Assembly (NCBI GenBank): GCA_003485885.1
Contig: DNHM01000292.1
Coordinates: 3,343-15,909, forward strand
DNA length: 12,567 bases
Direction: 5' to 3'
Source: Acidimicrobiaceae bacterium
GTDB lineage: Bacteria; Actinomycetota; Acidimicrobiia; Acidimicrobiales; UBA10347
Of this stretch, positions 1-6,976 are shown in pieces. The notes beneath the pieces were generated by a model. It did no database searches, was not told the DNA's origin, and saw only the letters and a list, made by a program, of their open reading frames with translations. The number at the start of each line of letters is the position of its first letter. Positions within the stretch are counted from its first letter, which is position 1. The position numbers and the translations under genes are program-made.

Positions 1-133
1 ACGGCACATTTTGGGTGATGTCAGGGACGATCGGCGTCTGCTTGGGATGAGCAGGCGCTGGCCGGTCCCAGATTGGCGGTTTCGGCAGGTCGGGTTCGGA
101 GCCCGTTGATGAGGGAGTTGGTGGTTGTTCCAC
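1..133 (-). CDS. Proline-rich protein, N-terminal part only (runs off the left edge)
   Basis: An open frame on the minus strand starts with GTG at 133 and stays open for 44 codons to the window edge. The visible protein begins MEQPPTPSSTGSEPDLPKPP and stays rich in Pro (about a quarter of residues), with Asp, Lys and Gln between. Nothing catalytic is visible. It lies 161 nt after the histidine kinase on the same strand. Actinobacterial MprAB-like systems are often followed by a membrane-anchored HtrA/PepD-type serine protease whose cytoplasmic N-terminus is proline-rich, so that is the leading guess. It is an inference from position and composition only. The start is uncertain: no clear ribosome binding site is seen, and an in-frame TTG lies 9 nt upstream. 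Codon use (many C or G third bases) supports real coding sequence. Confidence 0.5.
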   Translation of the reverse strand, partial: MEQPPTPSSTGSEPDLPKPPIWDRPAPAHPKQTPIVPDITQNVP

Positions 134-165
134 GGATGTCAACTTATGGGTTGCGGGCGAAAGGG

Positions 166-194
166 CCTGTAAGGCAAAACGAAAGTTCTGTTAA
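166..194 (-). promoter_or_regulatory. Possible sigma70-type promoter for the proline-rich gene
   Basis: On the minus strand TTAACA (189-194) and TACAGG (166-171) are separated by exactly 17 nt, upstream of the GTG at 133. The -35 matches the consensus in 5 of 6 bases, the -10 only in 3 of 6. The surrounding stretch between the kinase stop and this start is poorer in GC than the genes. This is weak evidence; the gene may simply be read through from the kinase. Confidence 0.22.
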
Positions 195-294
195 GGATTC
201 GTCGGCGATGCCGTTCTTGGATGCACTTGTCGAACCATCCAGGAAACTCCCCTATTCCCTTCCAACAGCACCGCTCCTGTATCTCGCCGTGAAC

Positions 295-1611
295 TCAGCC
301 AACCGGCGTAGGTGCGCCCTTGCGTTTAGGACGACGCCGACGGAACTCGCCAGCCACCTCGACATCGTGGTGTTCTGGCAGCCATATGGCAAAGGTGGCG
401 CCCACAGGTGTATCAATTATCGAGATGTCGCCCCGATGTGCCTGGACGATCTCCCGCACAATCGCGAGTCCCAGGCCGGATCCCTGGCCACCAGCGAGAT
501 GAGGTCGCCCGGCTTCGCCTTCGCCGAGGCGGACATATCGCTGGAACACTCGCTCACGCTCATCCTCTGCCACGCCTGGACCCTGATCCGAAACCGTCAA
601 CCACACCCAACCGGCCTCTTGACCAGCCCCGATCGAAATCGCTGTTCCCGTTGGCGCAAAACGCACCGCGTTGGCCAGAAGGTTGGCGATCGCTTGTTCA
701 AGCGATCGGGCGTGACCGCGCACATACAGATCAGCTTCGACGTCGATATCAAGCGCCAGGCTCTCCTGGGCCGCAGCTGTCTCAAATTCATCGACGAGCA
801 TAAGTACAAGCTGGCTTAGATCGATCGTGGTCTCGACCCGAGCCGCTGCCTCGTGGCGGGCATAGGCCAACAGATCATCGACGAGTTTCGACATGCGCTC
901 ACTAGACCTGCGCACGACTTCGGTTGTGTGTTTGTACTGCTCGAGATCGGCGTCGGGATCGCTCAGCGTCACATCGAGGTTCGTTCGCATGACGGCCAGT
1001 GGGTTCCGCAGCTCGTGTGACGTGTCGTGAATGAGCCGCTGCTGATTGTCGAAGGCCCGTTGCAGACGGTCGAGCATGGCATCGAAGGTGTCAGCCAGTT
1101 GCTTCAGATCATCGTTGGGCCCCAACAATCCAATTCGCCGACTGAGATCGGTCGCTTGAATGTCTCGCGCAACCCTGGTGATCCGTCCGATCGGCATGAG
1201 CACGCGGCCCGCCGTGAACCAGCCCACGCCAAAACTGACGAAGAAGATCGCTCCCAGTCCAACGAATGAGTAGCGCCGTAATGTGTCGAGCGTTTGCGCG
1301 TCGACCTGGAGCTCGAGCGTCTCTCGGATGTCGTAACGCTCTTGTTCGATATCGAAAGTCGGGCCGCTGCTTGCGCTCGCCATCTCGGCGGCCACGATCT
1401 GGTTGGTCAGGCTGTTCGACAAACTCCAGTACATGCCGCCCATCAGGATCGATGCCACACCGAAGAGCATCAGTGAATACAACAAGGTGAGCCGGAAACG
1501 CACGGACTGCATAACGGTTGGCAGGCGCGATGAGGCAGCGTTAACGGCTCGGGGACTTCCCGGTGGCGGCGCTGGTTTCAATTCGGACGGCTTCACGTGG
1601 TTGGGTATCAC
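295..1611 (-). CDS. HAMP-domain sensor histidine kinase
   Basis: Membrane sensor kinase, partner of the response regulator encoded just upstream. It autophosphorylates on His and passes phosphate to the regulator. Order in the 438-residue protein: cytoplasmic Pro-rich start, membrane segment about 41-63, a short extracytoplasmic loop of about 50 residues, second membrane segment about 115-134, HAMP linker about 135-187, HisKA with the H-box HDTSHELRNPL (phospho-acceptor His199), then HATPase_c. In HATPase_c the N-box lies around NLLANA (310-315), the G1 box is DQGPG (342-346) and the glycine-rich lid is GQGSGLGL (375-382). The GTG start at 1611 overlaps the regulator stop (GTGA), implying translational coupling. 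A second candidate is ATG at 1512 (residue 34), which would begin just before the first membrane segment. The small sensor loop suggests that it senses a membrane signal or a small ligand. The exact stimulus cannot be told; MprB/CseC-like kinases are the nearest known type by layout. Confidence 0.93.
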   Translation of the reverse strand: MIPNHVKPSELKPAPPPGSPRAVNAASSRLPTVMQSVRFRLTLLYSLMLFGVASILMGGMYWSLSNSLTNQIVAAEMASASSGPTFDIEQERYDIRETLELQVDAQTLDTLRRYSFVGLGAIFFVSFGVGWFTAGRVLMPIGRITRVARDIQATDLSRRIGLLGPNDDLKQLADTFDAMLDRLQRAFDNQQRLIHDTSHELRNPLAVMRTNLDVTLSDPDADLEQYKHTTEVVRRSSERMSKLVDDLLAYARHEAAARVETTIDLSQLVLMLVDEFETAAAQESLALDIDVEADLYVRGHARSLEQAIANLLANAVRFAPTGTAISIGAGQEAGWVWLTVSDQGPGVAEDERERVFQRYVRLGEGEAGRPHLAGGQGSGLGLAIVREIVQAHRGDISIIDTPVGATFAIWLPEHHDVEVAGEFRRRRPKRKGAPTPVG

Positions 1612-2297
1612 TCGACAGGCAGATCCAGAAGCCTGTAGCCGGCACCAATGACCGTCTCGATCGGAGGATCTTCGCCCTCGACCGTGAGTTTGCGCCGCAG
1701 GGTGCCAACGGTGACCCGGACAGTATTGGTAAACGGATCGGCGTTCTCGTCCCAGACGTGTTCGAGCAGCGCCTCCTGCGATATCACGACGCCGGGCTGA
1801 CCCATAAAGTACCGAAGGAGCGCGAACTCTTTAGACGTCAGGCTGACCGGTTCGCCTGAACGCGTGACCGAGTGGGCGGCAGTGTCGAGCACGACCGGTC
1901 CAACTTTCAGAATCGAACCGCTCGTCGCTGCGTCGCGCCGCATGAGGGTCCGGACCCGAGCCGTGAGTTCGGGAAAGGCAAACGGTTTTACGAGATAGTC
2001 GTCGGCACCGTCGTCGAGGCCACCGACACGGTCTTGGATTTCGTCGCGAGCAGTCAACATGAGGATACGGGGCGGCTCGGCGTGCACTGGGTCGGCCCGA
2101 ATGGCGCGGCACACTGCGCGACCGTCCATCTTCGGCATGGTGATGTCGAGACAGATCAAGTCGTACGGCGTCAGTCGCGCCTTTTCAAGTGCGTCTTCAC
2201 CATCGTGGGCAAGGTCTACGGCGTAACCCTCGCGCCGCAGGCCGCGGGCAATTGCCTCGGCCAAGTCCACTTCATCGTCAACTACCAATACGCGCAT
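1608..2297 (-). CDS. OmpR/PhoB-family response regulator
   Basis: DNA-binding response regulator of 229 residues, counted from the ATG at 2297. Receiver domain: acidic pair Asp7/Asp8 in VVDDE, phospho-acceptor Asp51 in LICLDITMP, conserved Thr82 in MLTAR, and Lys104 in LVKPF. A winged-helix (Trans_reg_C) domain fills about 130-229, with the typical LTSKEFALL and the ending VIGAGYRL. The frame extends 12 codons upstream to an ATG at 2333, but receiver domains start as MRVLVVDDE does, so 2297 is preferred; neither start has a strong Shine-Dalgarno sequence. It is the first gene of a minus-strand operon with the kinase (4-nt overlap) and possibly the proline-rich gene. It is divergent from moxR, so it is the obvious candidate to regulate itself and perhaps moxR (inference). 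Confidence 0.93.
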   Translation of the reverse strand: MRVLVVDDEVDLAEAIARGLRREGYAVDLAHDGEDALEKARLTPYDLICLDITMPKMDGRAVCRAIRADPVHAEPPRILMLTARDEIQDRVGGLDDGADDYLVKPFAFPELTARVRTLMRRDAATSGSILKVGPVVLDTAAHSVTRSGEPVSLTSKEFALLRYFMGQPGVVISQEALLEHVWDENADPFTNTVRVTVGTLRRKLTVEGEDPPIETVIGAGYRLLDLPVE

Positions 2298-2344
2298 CGC
2301 TGCCACGGTACCAATCCGTTTTACCTCGGGCATGGCGGGGCGAA

Positions 2345-2361
2345 ACCGTTCGTACCGTTCG
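2345..2361. promoter_or_regulatory. Tandem direct repeat in the divergent promoter region, candidate regulator site
   Basis: ACCGTTCG occurs at 2345-2352 and again at 2354-2361, a period of 9 nt, inside the 139-nt space between the divergent response regulator and moxR. OmpR-family regulators usually bind pairs of short direct repeats, so this could be an operator for the neighbouring regulator. If the regulator really starts at 2333, the repeat still lies upstream of it. Function is inferred. Confidence 0.3.
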
Positions 2362-2427
2362 GCGCTCTACGATTGGCCGTCGATCGACCGGCGAATGGGG
2401 GTGGGCCACACCCGTTTCGCCCAACCC

Positions 2428-2432
2428 AAGGA
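2428..2432 (+). promoter_or_regulatory. Ribosome binding site deciding the moxR start
   Basis: AAGGA lies 4 nt before the ATG at 2437. The frame is open from an ATG at 2332, but the earlier codons overlap the promoter region of the divergent gene and give a sequence unlike the Pro/Ala-rich protein that follows. The Shine-Dalgarno match therefore favours 2437. Confidence 0.5.
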
Positions 2433-2436
2433 ACTC

Positions 2437-3732
2437 ATGGCGTCTGAACCTCTTCCACCACCACCGGCAAATGACCCAACCGACGCGTCAACGCCAGCCG
2501 CCAAGATTCCGGCGAAACCATCAACACCTCCGCCGAGCCCGCCAGCCGCAGCGGCAGCTATCCCCCCACCAGCAGCACCTAGCAGCGATGCCAAGCTGTC
2601 AACCGCACCAGCGCCCCCTGCGGCCGCAAAACCTTCGACTCCGCCACCACCTCCGCCATCAGCGTTGCCCCAGCCTCCGCCTCCCGTTGAGCGCACGCAA
2701 TCACCTGCGACTCCGGTCGCTGTAGTCCCGCAATCGGCGCCTTCTACGCCGCTTGAGTCCGCTCTGTTTGAGGTCAAACGAGTGGTGGTGGGCCAAGGAC
2801 GCATGCTCGAACGCATCTTGGTGTGTCTGATCGCCGAGGGTCATTGCCTGCTCGAAGGCGTGCCTGGCATCGCCAAGACATTGAGTGTCGAGACCCTTTC
2901 CAAGGTCGTTGGCGGCTCGTTCGTTCGGCTTCAGTTCACGCCTGACATGCTGCCAGCCGACATCGTGGGAACTCGAATTTGGCGAGCTTCAACCGAGACC
3001 TTCGACATCGAGCTTGGTCCGATCGTCGCCAACATGGTCCTCGCCGACGAGATCAACCGCGCCCCGGCCAAGGTCCAGTCAGCCCTACTCGAGGCCATGG
3101 CCGAGCGTCAGATCAGCATCGGTGGCGAGACGTTCAAGCTGCCCCGACCATTCCTGGTGCTGGCCACCCAGAACCCGATCGAGTCCGAGGGCGTCTATCC
3201 ACTTCCGGAGGCCCAACGCGATCGTTTCCTGATGAAGATCGTGATCGATTACCCCACCCCTGCCGAAGAGGTCGAGATCGTGCAGCGCATGGGCGTGCGC
3301 CCACCAGTCGCCAATCAGGTTCTCGACCTCGACGACCTGTTGGTGCTGCAAGAACACGCCCGCAATGTGTACGTCGATCGCAACGTGGTGGACTATGCGG
3401 TGAGCCTCACCCTTGCGACCCGAGACCCCAGCGCGTACGGACTTGGCGACCTGGCACCGATGATCTCGTATGGGGCCAGTCCACGAGCCAGCCTTGGTTT
3501 GGTGGCGGCCGCTCGTGCCCTCGCGGTAATCCGCAACCGTAACTACGTGTTGCCGCAGGACATCTTCGACGTTGCTCCTGAAGTCATGCGCCACCGCCTG
3601 GTGCTGTCCTACGAAGCACTCGCCCGCGACATCACCGCAGACCATGTGGTTGCAGGAATCCTGGCAACTGTGCCCGCACCCCGGGTCGCTCCAAGCCAGG
3701 AACCGACCTACGGATCAAGCGCAGCGGGTTAG
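2437..3732 (+). CDS. MoxR-family AAA+ ATPase with Pro/Ala-rich N-terminal extension
   Basis: AAA+ ATPase of the MoxR (AAA_3 plus lid) family, 431 residues from the preferred start. Residues 1 to about 105 are low-complexity Pro/Ala/Ser/Lys, with AKPSTPPP present twice (26-33 and 64-71). The ATPase core follows: Walker A GVPGIAKT (141-148), Walker B VLADEINRA (201-209), sensor-1 ATQNP (243-247) and the EAQRDRF arginine region (258-264), then the helical lid containing ISYGASPRA. Without the extension the length fits ordinary MoxR proteins (about 320-350). MoxR ATPases act as chaperones with VWA proteins, and the next two genes (8 nt apart, then overlapping) encode DUF58 and VWA proteins. This is the same trio as Rv1479-Rv1481 of Mycobacterium tuberculosis. 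The extension may be a flexible tether for a partner (inference). Confidence 0.93.
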   Translation: MASEPLPPPPANDPTDASTPAAKIPAKPSTPPPSPPAAAAAIPPPAAPSSDAKLSTAPAPPAAAKPSTPPPPPPSALPQPPPPVERTQSPATPVAVVPQSAPSTPLESALFEVKRVVVGQGRMLERILVCLIAEGHCLLEGVPGIAKTLSVETLSKVVGGSFVRLQFTPDMLPADIVGTRIWRASTETFDIELGPIVANMVLADEINRAPAKVQSALLEAMAERQISIGGETFKLPRPFLVLATQNPIESEGVYPLPEAQRDRFLMKIVIDYPTPAEEVEIVQRMGVRPPVANQVLDLDDLLVLQEHARNVYVDRNVVDYAVSLTLATRDPSAYGLGDLAPMISYGASPRASLGLVAAARALAVIRNRNYVLPQDIFDVAPEVMRHRLVLSYEALARDITADHVVAGILATVPAPRVAPSQEPTYGSSAAG

Positions 3733-3740
3733 CCACACCC

Positions 3741-4673
3741 ATGTTCCGACGCCAGGCGACCGACGCCGAGACACAAGCACACCCGTACCTCGACCGCCGC
3801 GAGGCTGTGTCCAGCGTGCTGCGTCGACTCGAACTCGACATCAACATGCGTCTCGACGGCCTACTTCAAGGCGACTACCGCGGCCTCGTTCCCGGTCATG
3901 GGTCCGAACCAGGCGAGACCCGTCGTTACTCCCCCGGCGACGACGTACGCCGTATCGATTGGAACGTCTCAGCACGGATGAGAGAGACCTACATCCGCCA
4001 GACGATTGCTGACCGCGAACTCGAGACCGCGGTGGCTATCGATCTGACACCAAGCCTGGACTTCGGCACCGCCGACAGCGAGAAGCGCGACCTGGCAGCA
4101 GCAGCCACCGCAGCGATTGGGCTCCTCACGCTGCGTGTGGGCAACCGTTTTGGGGCTGAACTCATTCGACCCGACGGTGTTGAGAGCGTTCCTGCCAAGC
4201 AGGGTCGGGCCCATGTGATGCACATCGTCGAACAGGTGCTGACCGCACCTCGTGCCGACAGTGCGACTACCACGTTGTCCGACGGGATCGCTCGTCTTCA
4301 TGGCCCCCATCGGCGTCATGGTATGCGAGCAGTTATCAGTGACTTCATCGACGACAGTGACTGGCGCAGTCGACTCAAGGTGGTGTCACTGCACAACCAG
4401 GTAGTCGCCGTCGAGATCGTCGACCCTCGAGAAATGGAACTCCCCAACGTGGGCACACTCGCCGTTGTCGATCCTGAAACTGGCCAACGACGCGAGATCC
4501 ATACACAACGGCGCAAAGTCCGCGAGCGTTATGCCGAGGCAGCCCTTGCACAACGCGCAGACATTGCGCAGACGTTCCGCGACTCGCGCACCAATCACCT
4601 CCAGCTGTCCACGGACCGTGACTGGCTTCTCGACGTGGTCCGTTTCGTTGCCACTCAGAAAGGACCCACATGA
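3741..4673 (+). CDS. DUF58 domain-containing protein
   Basis: 310-residue protein of the DUF58 family, regularly found between MoxR and VWA genes. The hallmark block is present: RRYSPGDDVRRIDWNVSAR at 61-79, preceded by LLQGDYRGLVPGHGSE. After it comes a VWA-like strand AIDLTPSLDFG (99-109), where Asp101 and Ser105 lie in a MIDAS-like position. No signal peptide or membrane helix is seen, so it should be cytosolic or peripheral at the membrane. The start ATG lies 8 nt after the moxR stop and the gene's stop overlaps the next start (ATGA), so the three are one transcription unit with coupled translation. Biochemical function in this family is not settled; a role as adaptor in the ATPase/VWA complex is inferred from the constant neighbourhood. 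Confidence 0.9.
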   Translation: MFRRQATDAETQAHPYLDRREAVSSVLRRLELDINMRLDGLLQGDYRGLVPGHGSEPGETRRYSPGDDVRRIDWNVSARMRETYIRQTIADRELETAVAIDLTPSLDFGTADSEKRDLAAAATAAIGLLTLRVGNRFGAELIRPDGVESVPAKQGRAHVMHIVEQVLTAPRADSATTTLSDGIARLHGPHRRHGMRAVISDFIDDSDWRSRLKVVSLHNQVVAVEIVDPREMELPNVGTLAVVDPETGQRREIHTQRRKVRERYAEAALAQRADIAQTFRDSRTNHLQLSTDRDWLLDVVRFVATQKGPT

Positions 4674-5680
4674 GTGACGGCGGCGACACCGGCCTTTGGT
4701 CATCGAAGTTCGACATCCCTAACAATCTTGAGTTCCTACTGCCCGGCCGCCTGTGGTGGCTGCTGGCTATCGCAGGCCTGTTCATTGCCTATGTCGTCAT
4801 GCAATTCATCCGTCGTGGAGCTGCTGTGCGGTTCACGAATGTCAGCCTGCTCGACAAAATTGCACCGCAACGCCCGAACTGGCGTCGTCATATCCCCGCG
4901 TTCTTCCTGCTACTTGGATTGGCGGGCATGATCATGGCGTACGCCGAACCAGCGGCTGTGAGCCAGGTTCCCAGTGAACGAGCGACCATCATGTTGGCGA
5001 TCGATACCAGTCTTTCGATGCAAGCCGAAGATGTCGTGCCCAGCCGAATCGACGGAGCTAAAGAAGCCGCCACCACATTCCTCGAAGAGGTCCCCGAAGA
5101 AATCAATATCGGGCTCGTGAGCTTCAACGGCATCGCGACCGTACGAGTGCCGCCAACCACCAACCGGGCCGCAGTCCGGTCTGCGATCCAGGGCCTGGAT
5201 CTTGGCGAGGCCACCGCTATTGGTGAAGCCATCTTCGCCAGTATTGACTCACTCGAAACGTTCATTACCGAGTTCGAGGGCGACGTACCCCCAGCCCGCA
5301 TCGTGCTGATGAGCGATGGCGAGACCACCGTTGGCCGCCCTGACGCTGCCGCTGTAGACAGAGCACGCCTGGCTGGCATCACCGTGTCGACCATCGCTTT
5401 CGGCACCGACGGTGGTGTGATCGAAATCCCCGAGGATCCCCGCCCAATCCCCGTTCCGGTGAACGAAGATGCTTTAGCCGAGATCGCCGATGGCACCGGT
5501 GGCGAGTTCTACGAAGCGGCTACGACCGACGAGCTCACCGAAATTTATACCGACATTGGTTCCGCCGTAGCGACCCAAGCAGCTCGGGTAAGCGTGGGCA
5601 GCTGGTTCGCCGGCCGAGCCATGATTCTCATCCTGATCGCTGCTGCACTTTCACTCGTCTTCAGCAACCGTCTGCCCTAG
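4670..5680 (+). CDS. Membrane-anchored VWA domain protein (BatA/Rv1481-like)
   Basis: 336-residue membrane protein with a von Willebrand factor A domain. Membrane segments lie at about 25-46 and 75-91 in the N-terminal part and about 313-333 at the C-terminus. The VWA domain between them has a full metal-ion-dependent adhesion site: DTSLS (Asp112, Ser114, Ser116), Thr182 in GEATAIGEAI and Asp216 in MSDGET. Two N-terminal helices, an outward or inward VWA domain and a C-terminal anchor are typical for the BatA/BatB and Rv1481 group. It is the last gene of the moxR-DUF58-VWA operon and overlaps the previous stop by 4 nt. It probably is the client or partner of the MoxR ATPase at the envelope (family knowledge plus inference). 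Its last 30 nt overlap the convergent PIN gene; I see no hairpin terminator. Confidence 0.92.
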   Translation: MSDGGDTGLWSSKFDIPNNLEFLLPGRLWWLLAIAGLFIAYVVMQFIRRGAAVRFTNVSLLDKIAPQRPNWRRHIPAFFLLLGLAGMIMAYAEPAAVSQVPSERATIMLAIDTSLSMQAEDVVPSRIDGAKEAATTFLEEVPEEINIGLVSFNGIATVRVPPTTNRAAVRSAIQGLDLGEATAIGEAIFASIDSLETFITEFEGDVPPARIVLMSDGETTVGRPDAAAVDRARLAGITVSTIAFGTDGGVIEIPEDPRPIPVPVNEDALAEIADGTGGEFYEAATTDELTEIYTDIGSAVATQAARVSVGSWFAGRAMILILIAAALSLVFSNRLP

Positions 5681-6088
5681 GAATGGGTTCGTGATAGTCA
5701 CCCCACGCAAAATCACTCCCGAAGACAGGCCCTCGGTAAAGAGGATCTCGCATCCTGACCGTGAAGCGGCTTCGATGATGAGCGAATCCCAGCGACTCAG
5801 CTGATAACTCTGCCCGGCATCTAAGGCATCTACCACAAGGTTTCGGGTCACCGGAACCACTTCCAGCTCAGCAAGGGATCCAACCGCATCGCGGGCGTCG
5901 CCAGGTGAGAGCGGCGACGTGATCTTTCGGGTGACCGCTCCATAGAACTCATTCAGCACCTGAGCGCTTAACACCAGGTCCATATCATCGTGCGACAACA
6001 GGTCGCGAGCCACGTCTCGTTTGGCAGGATCGTCGCTGCTGTAGAGGTGCACGAAGACGTTGGTGTCGACGAAAGCTCGAACTCCCAT
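5651..6088 (-). CDS. PIN-domain (VapC-like) toxin, probable ribonuclease, with an altered fourth acidic residue
   Basis: 145-residue PIN-domain protein. VapC toxins are metal-dependent RNases held inactive by a VapB antitoxin. The visible acidic residues are Asp8 (FVDTNV), Glu47 (LNEFY) and Asp101 (RWDSLI). The family usually reads (S/T)EDL next; here residues 118-121 are TEGL, with GGC (Gly) where GAC (Asp) is expected, a single-base difference. Activity may be lost or weak. The chosen ATG at 6088 gives the normal MGVRAFVDTN start; a GTG at 6136 would add 16 unlikely residues and overlap the antitoxin remnant. The antitoxin stop lies 17 nt upstream. The 3' end overlaps the convergent VWA gene by 30 nt. 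Confidence 0.88.
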   Translation of the reverse strand: MGVRAFVDTNVFVHLYSSDDPAKRDVARDLLSHDDMDLVLSAQVLNEFYGAVTRKITSPLSPGDARDAVGSLAELEVVPVTRNLVVDALDAGQSYQLSRWDSLIIEAASRSGCEILFTEGLSSGVILRGVTITNPFLGQTVAEDE

Positions 6089-6105
6089 ACTCAGAATCAG
6101 ACGTC

Positions 6106-6335
6106 CTAGTGGGTGTGCAGGTCCTTGCGTGACCACGTGCGCGGTCCCACCGTGGTCACCACGCGATCGGCATTGGCAACGATTGCTTGGCGCTTAGCCA
6201 TGCTTTCGTCGCCTACAAATGATTCAAGGTACGAACGAAGAAGTGCGTTGACCGATGTGTCCGCTTCGAGCGCTCGCAACCGGGCACGACGGAGAAGGTC
6301 ATCATCGGGTCGACCAAGTCGAGGTGATCACGCAT
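6106..6335 (-). pseudogene. Ribbon-helix-helix (VapB-like) antitoxin, apparently frameshifted
   Basis: Directly upstream of the PIN gene, the minus strand encodes 66 codons (6306 down to the TAG at 6106) that read DDDLLRRARLRALEADTSVN and then ALLRSYLESF. This is the pattern of a ribbon-helix-helix VapB antitoxin (DDLLRRAR, then TSVNALLR). The frame has no ATG, GTG or TTG before the conserved part; it runs back into a TGA. A plausible start, ATG at 6335, reads MRDHLDLVDP in another frame. Stepping back one base after codon 10 joins them into a normal 76-residue antitoxin. So either one base has been lost, or the read has an error, or ribosomes shift at GAC CCG. The tail (about 30 residues after the RHH part) would be the toxin-binding part. 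Confidence 0.62.
6129..6159. repeat. 9-bp inverted repeat in the antitoxin 3' end
   Basis: GTGACCACG (6129-6137) and CGTGGTCAC (6151-6159) are perfect complements with a 13-nt loop. They lie within the last codons of the antitoxin remnant, about 40-70 nt before the toxin start codon. An RNA hairpin here could affect toxin translation, or it may be chance within the codons for ADRVVTTVGPRTW. Confidence 0.45.
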
Positions 6336-6342
6336 GCCTGAT
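6327..6342. promoter_or_regulatory. Near-palindrome over the antitoxin start, candidate autoregulatory operator
   Basis: ATCACGCATGCCTGAT is a 16-bp near-perfect palindrome (only the fifth base and its partner fail) centred on GCATGC and covering the putative antitoxin ATG. RHH antitoxins with their toxins usually repress their own promoter through such short palindromes near the start. Function is inferred; promoter boxes are not clear. Confidence 0.35.
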
Positions 6343-6516
6343 GTATCGCGTCCATCGGTTCTCGCCATTCGAAAACACGAGCAACGACCTGGACTCGTTC
6401 GGTGGGCAGATCAGTGAGCACGTGTGTGGGTCAGGGTTTGCGTCTTGGTCCTTCAGGTATCACCCCAGTCTTGTTTATCTTCGGTTGTTTCGTCCACCGG
6501 GATCTAGGATTGACAC

Positions 6517-6972
6517 ATGACTCCTGATCTTGAAGTGTCCCGTGACATCGCTGCGTCCCCGGCCGACGTATTTGCTGCCATCACTGACATCACCCGTATG
6601 GGCGAATGGAGCCCCGAGTGTGTGCGGGCCGAGTGGAACGAAGGTTTCTCCGAGCCAGCCGTTGGTGCCATATTCACCGGCCACAACCGCAACGGTGACA
6701 AAGAATGGACGGTCCCTGCCACGATCGTCGAACTGGTCGACAACGAGCGCTTCTTCTTCGATTGCATCGCTCGTGACTCCGTATTCGCCAAGTGGGGTTA
6801 CGCCATCGACGCGACCGACGAAGGCTGTCGCGTCACTGAGTACTGGCAGGATCTTCGCCCAGAATCTTCACACAAGCGCAGCACCATGATCTCTGGGGTC
6901 GCCGATCGCGCAGCCCACAATCGGGCCGGCATGGAAGCCACACTCGAACGGCTCGCCGCAGCGGTCGAGTAG
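6517..6972 (+). CDS. SRPBCC-family (polyketide cyclase/dehydrase-like) protein
   Basis: 151-residue single-domain protein of the START/Bet v1-like SRPBCC superfamily (polyketide_cyc2 type). The start VSRDIAASPADVFAAITDI is the usual first strand and helix, followed by MGEWSPE, where WSP is typical of the family. The later strands (GCRVTEYWQD, 109-118) and the long C-terminal helix (about 122-150) complete the fold. Such proteins form a hydrophobic pocket for a lipid-like or polyketide ligand; no ligand can be named here. The length is normal. AGGA at 6506-6509, 7 nt before the ATG, is a good ribosome binding site. The next gene starts 4 nt after its stop, so the two are almost surely co-transcribed. 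The 181 nt upstream, back to the antitoxin start, hold no further gene that I can support. Confidence 0.88.
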   Translation: MTPDLEVSRDIAASPADVFAAITDITRMGEWSPECVRAEWNEGFSEPAVGAIFTGHNRNGDKEWTVPATIVELVDNERFFFDCIARDSVFAKWGYAIDATDEGCRVTEYWQDLRPESSHKRSTMISGVADRAAHNRAGMEATLERLAAAVE

Positions 6973-6976
6973 CCAT

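Noticed and set aside
73..819. 248-codon plus-strand frame at the left end
   Set aside because: Mostly antisense to the histidine kinase, with no recognisable domain; the minus-strand genes explain the region better.
2367..2816. Gly-rich minus-strand frame
   Set aside because: It is the mirror of the proline codons of the MoxR extension, since CCN read backwards gives Gly-rich sequence.
2437..5680. MoxR-VWA genes as a possible defence or conflict system
   Set aside because: The order MoxR-DUF58-VWA with membrane anchors is the common envelope operon (as Rv1479-Rv1481), and no nuclease, effector or mobile gene is attached to it. The nearby PIN gene is on the other strand with its own antitoxin.
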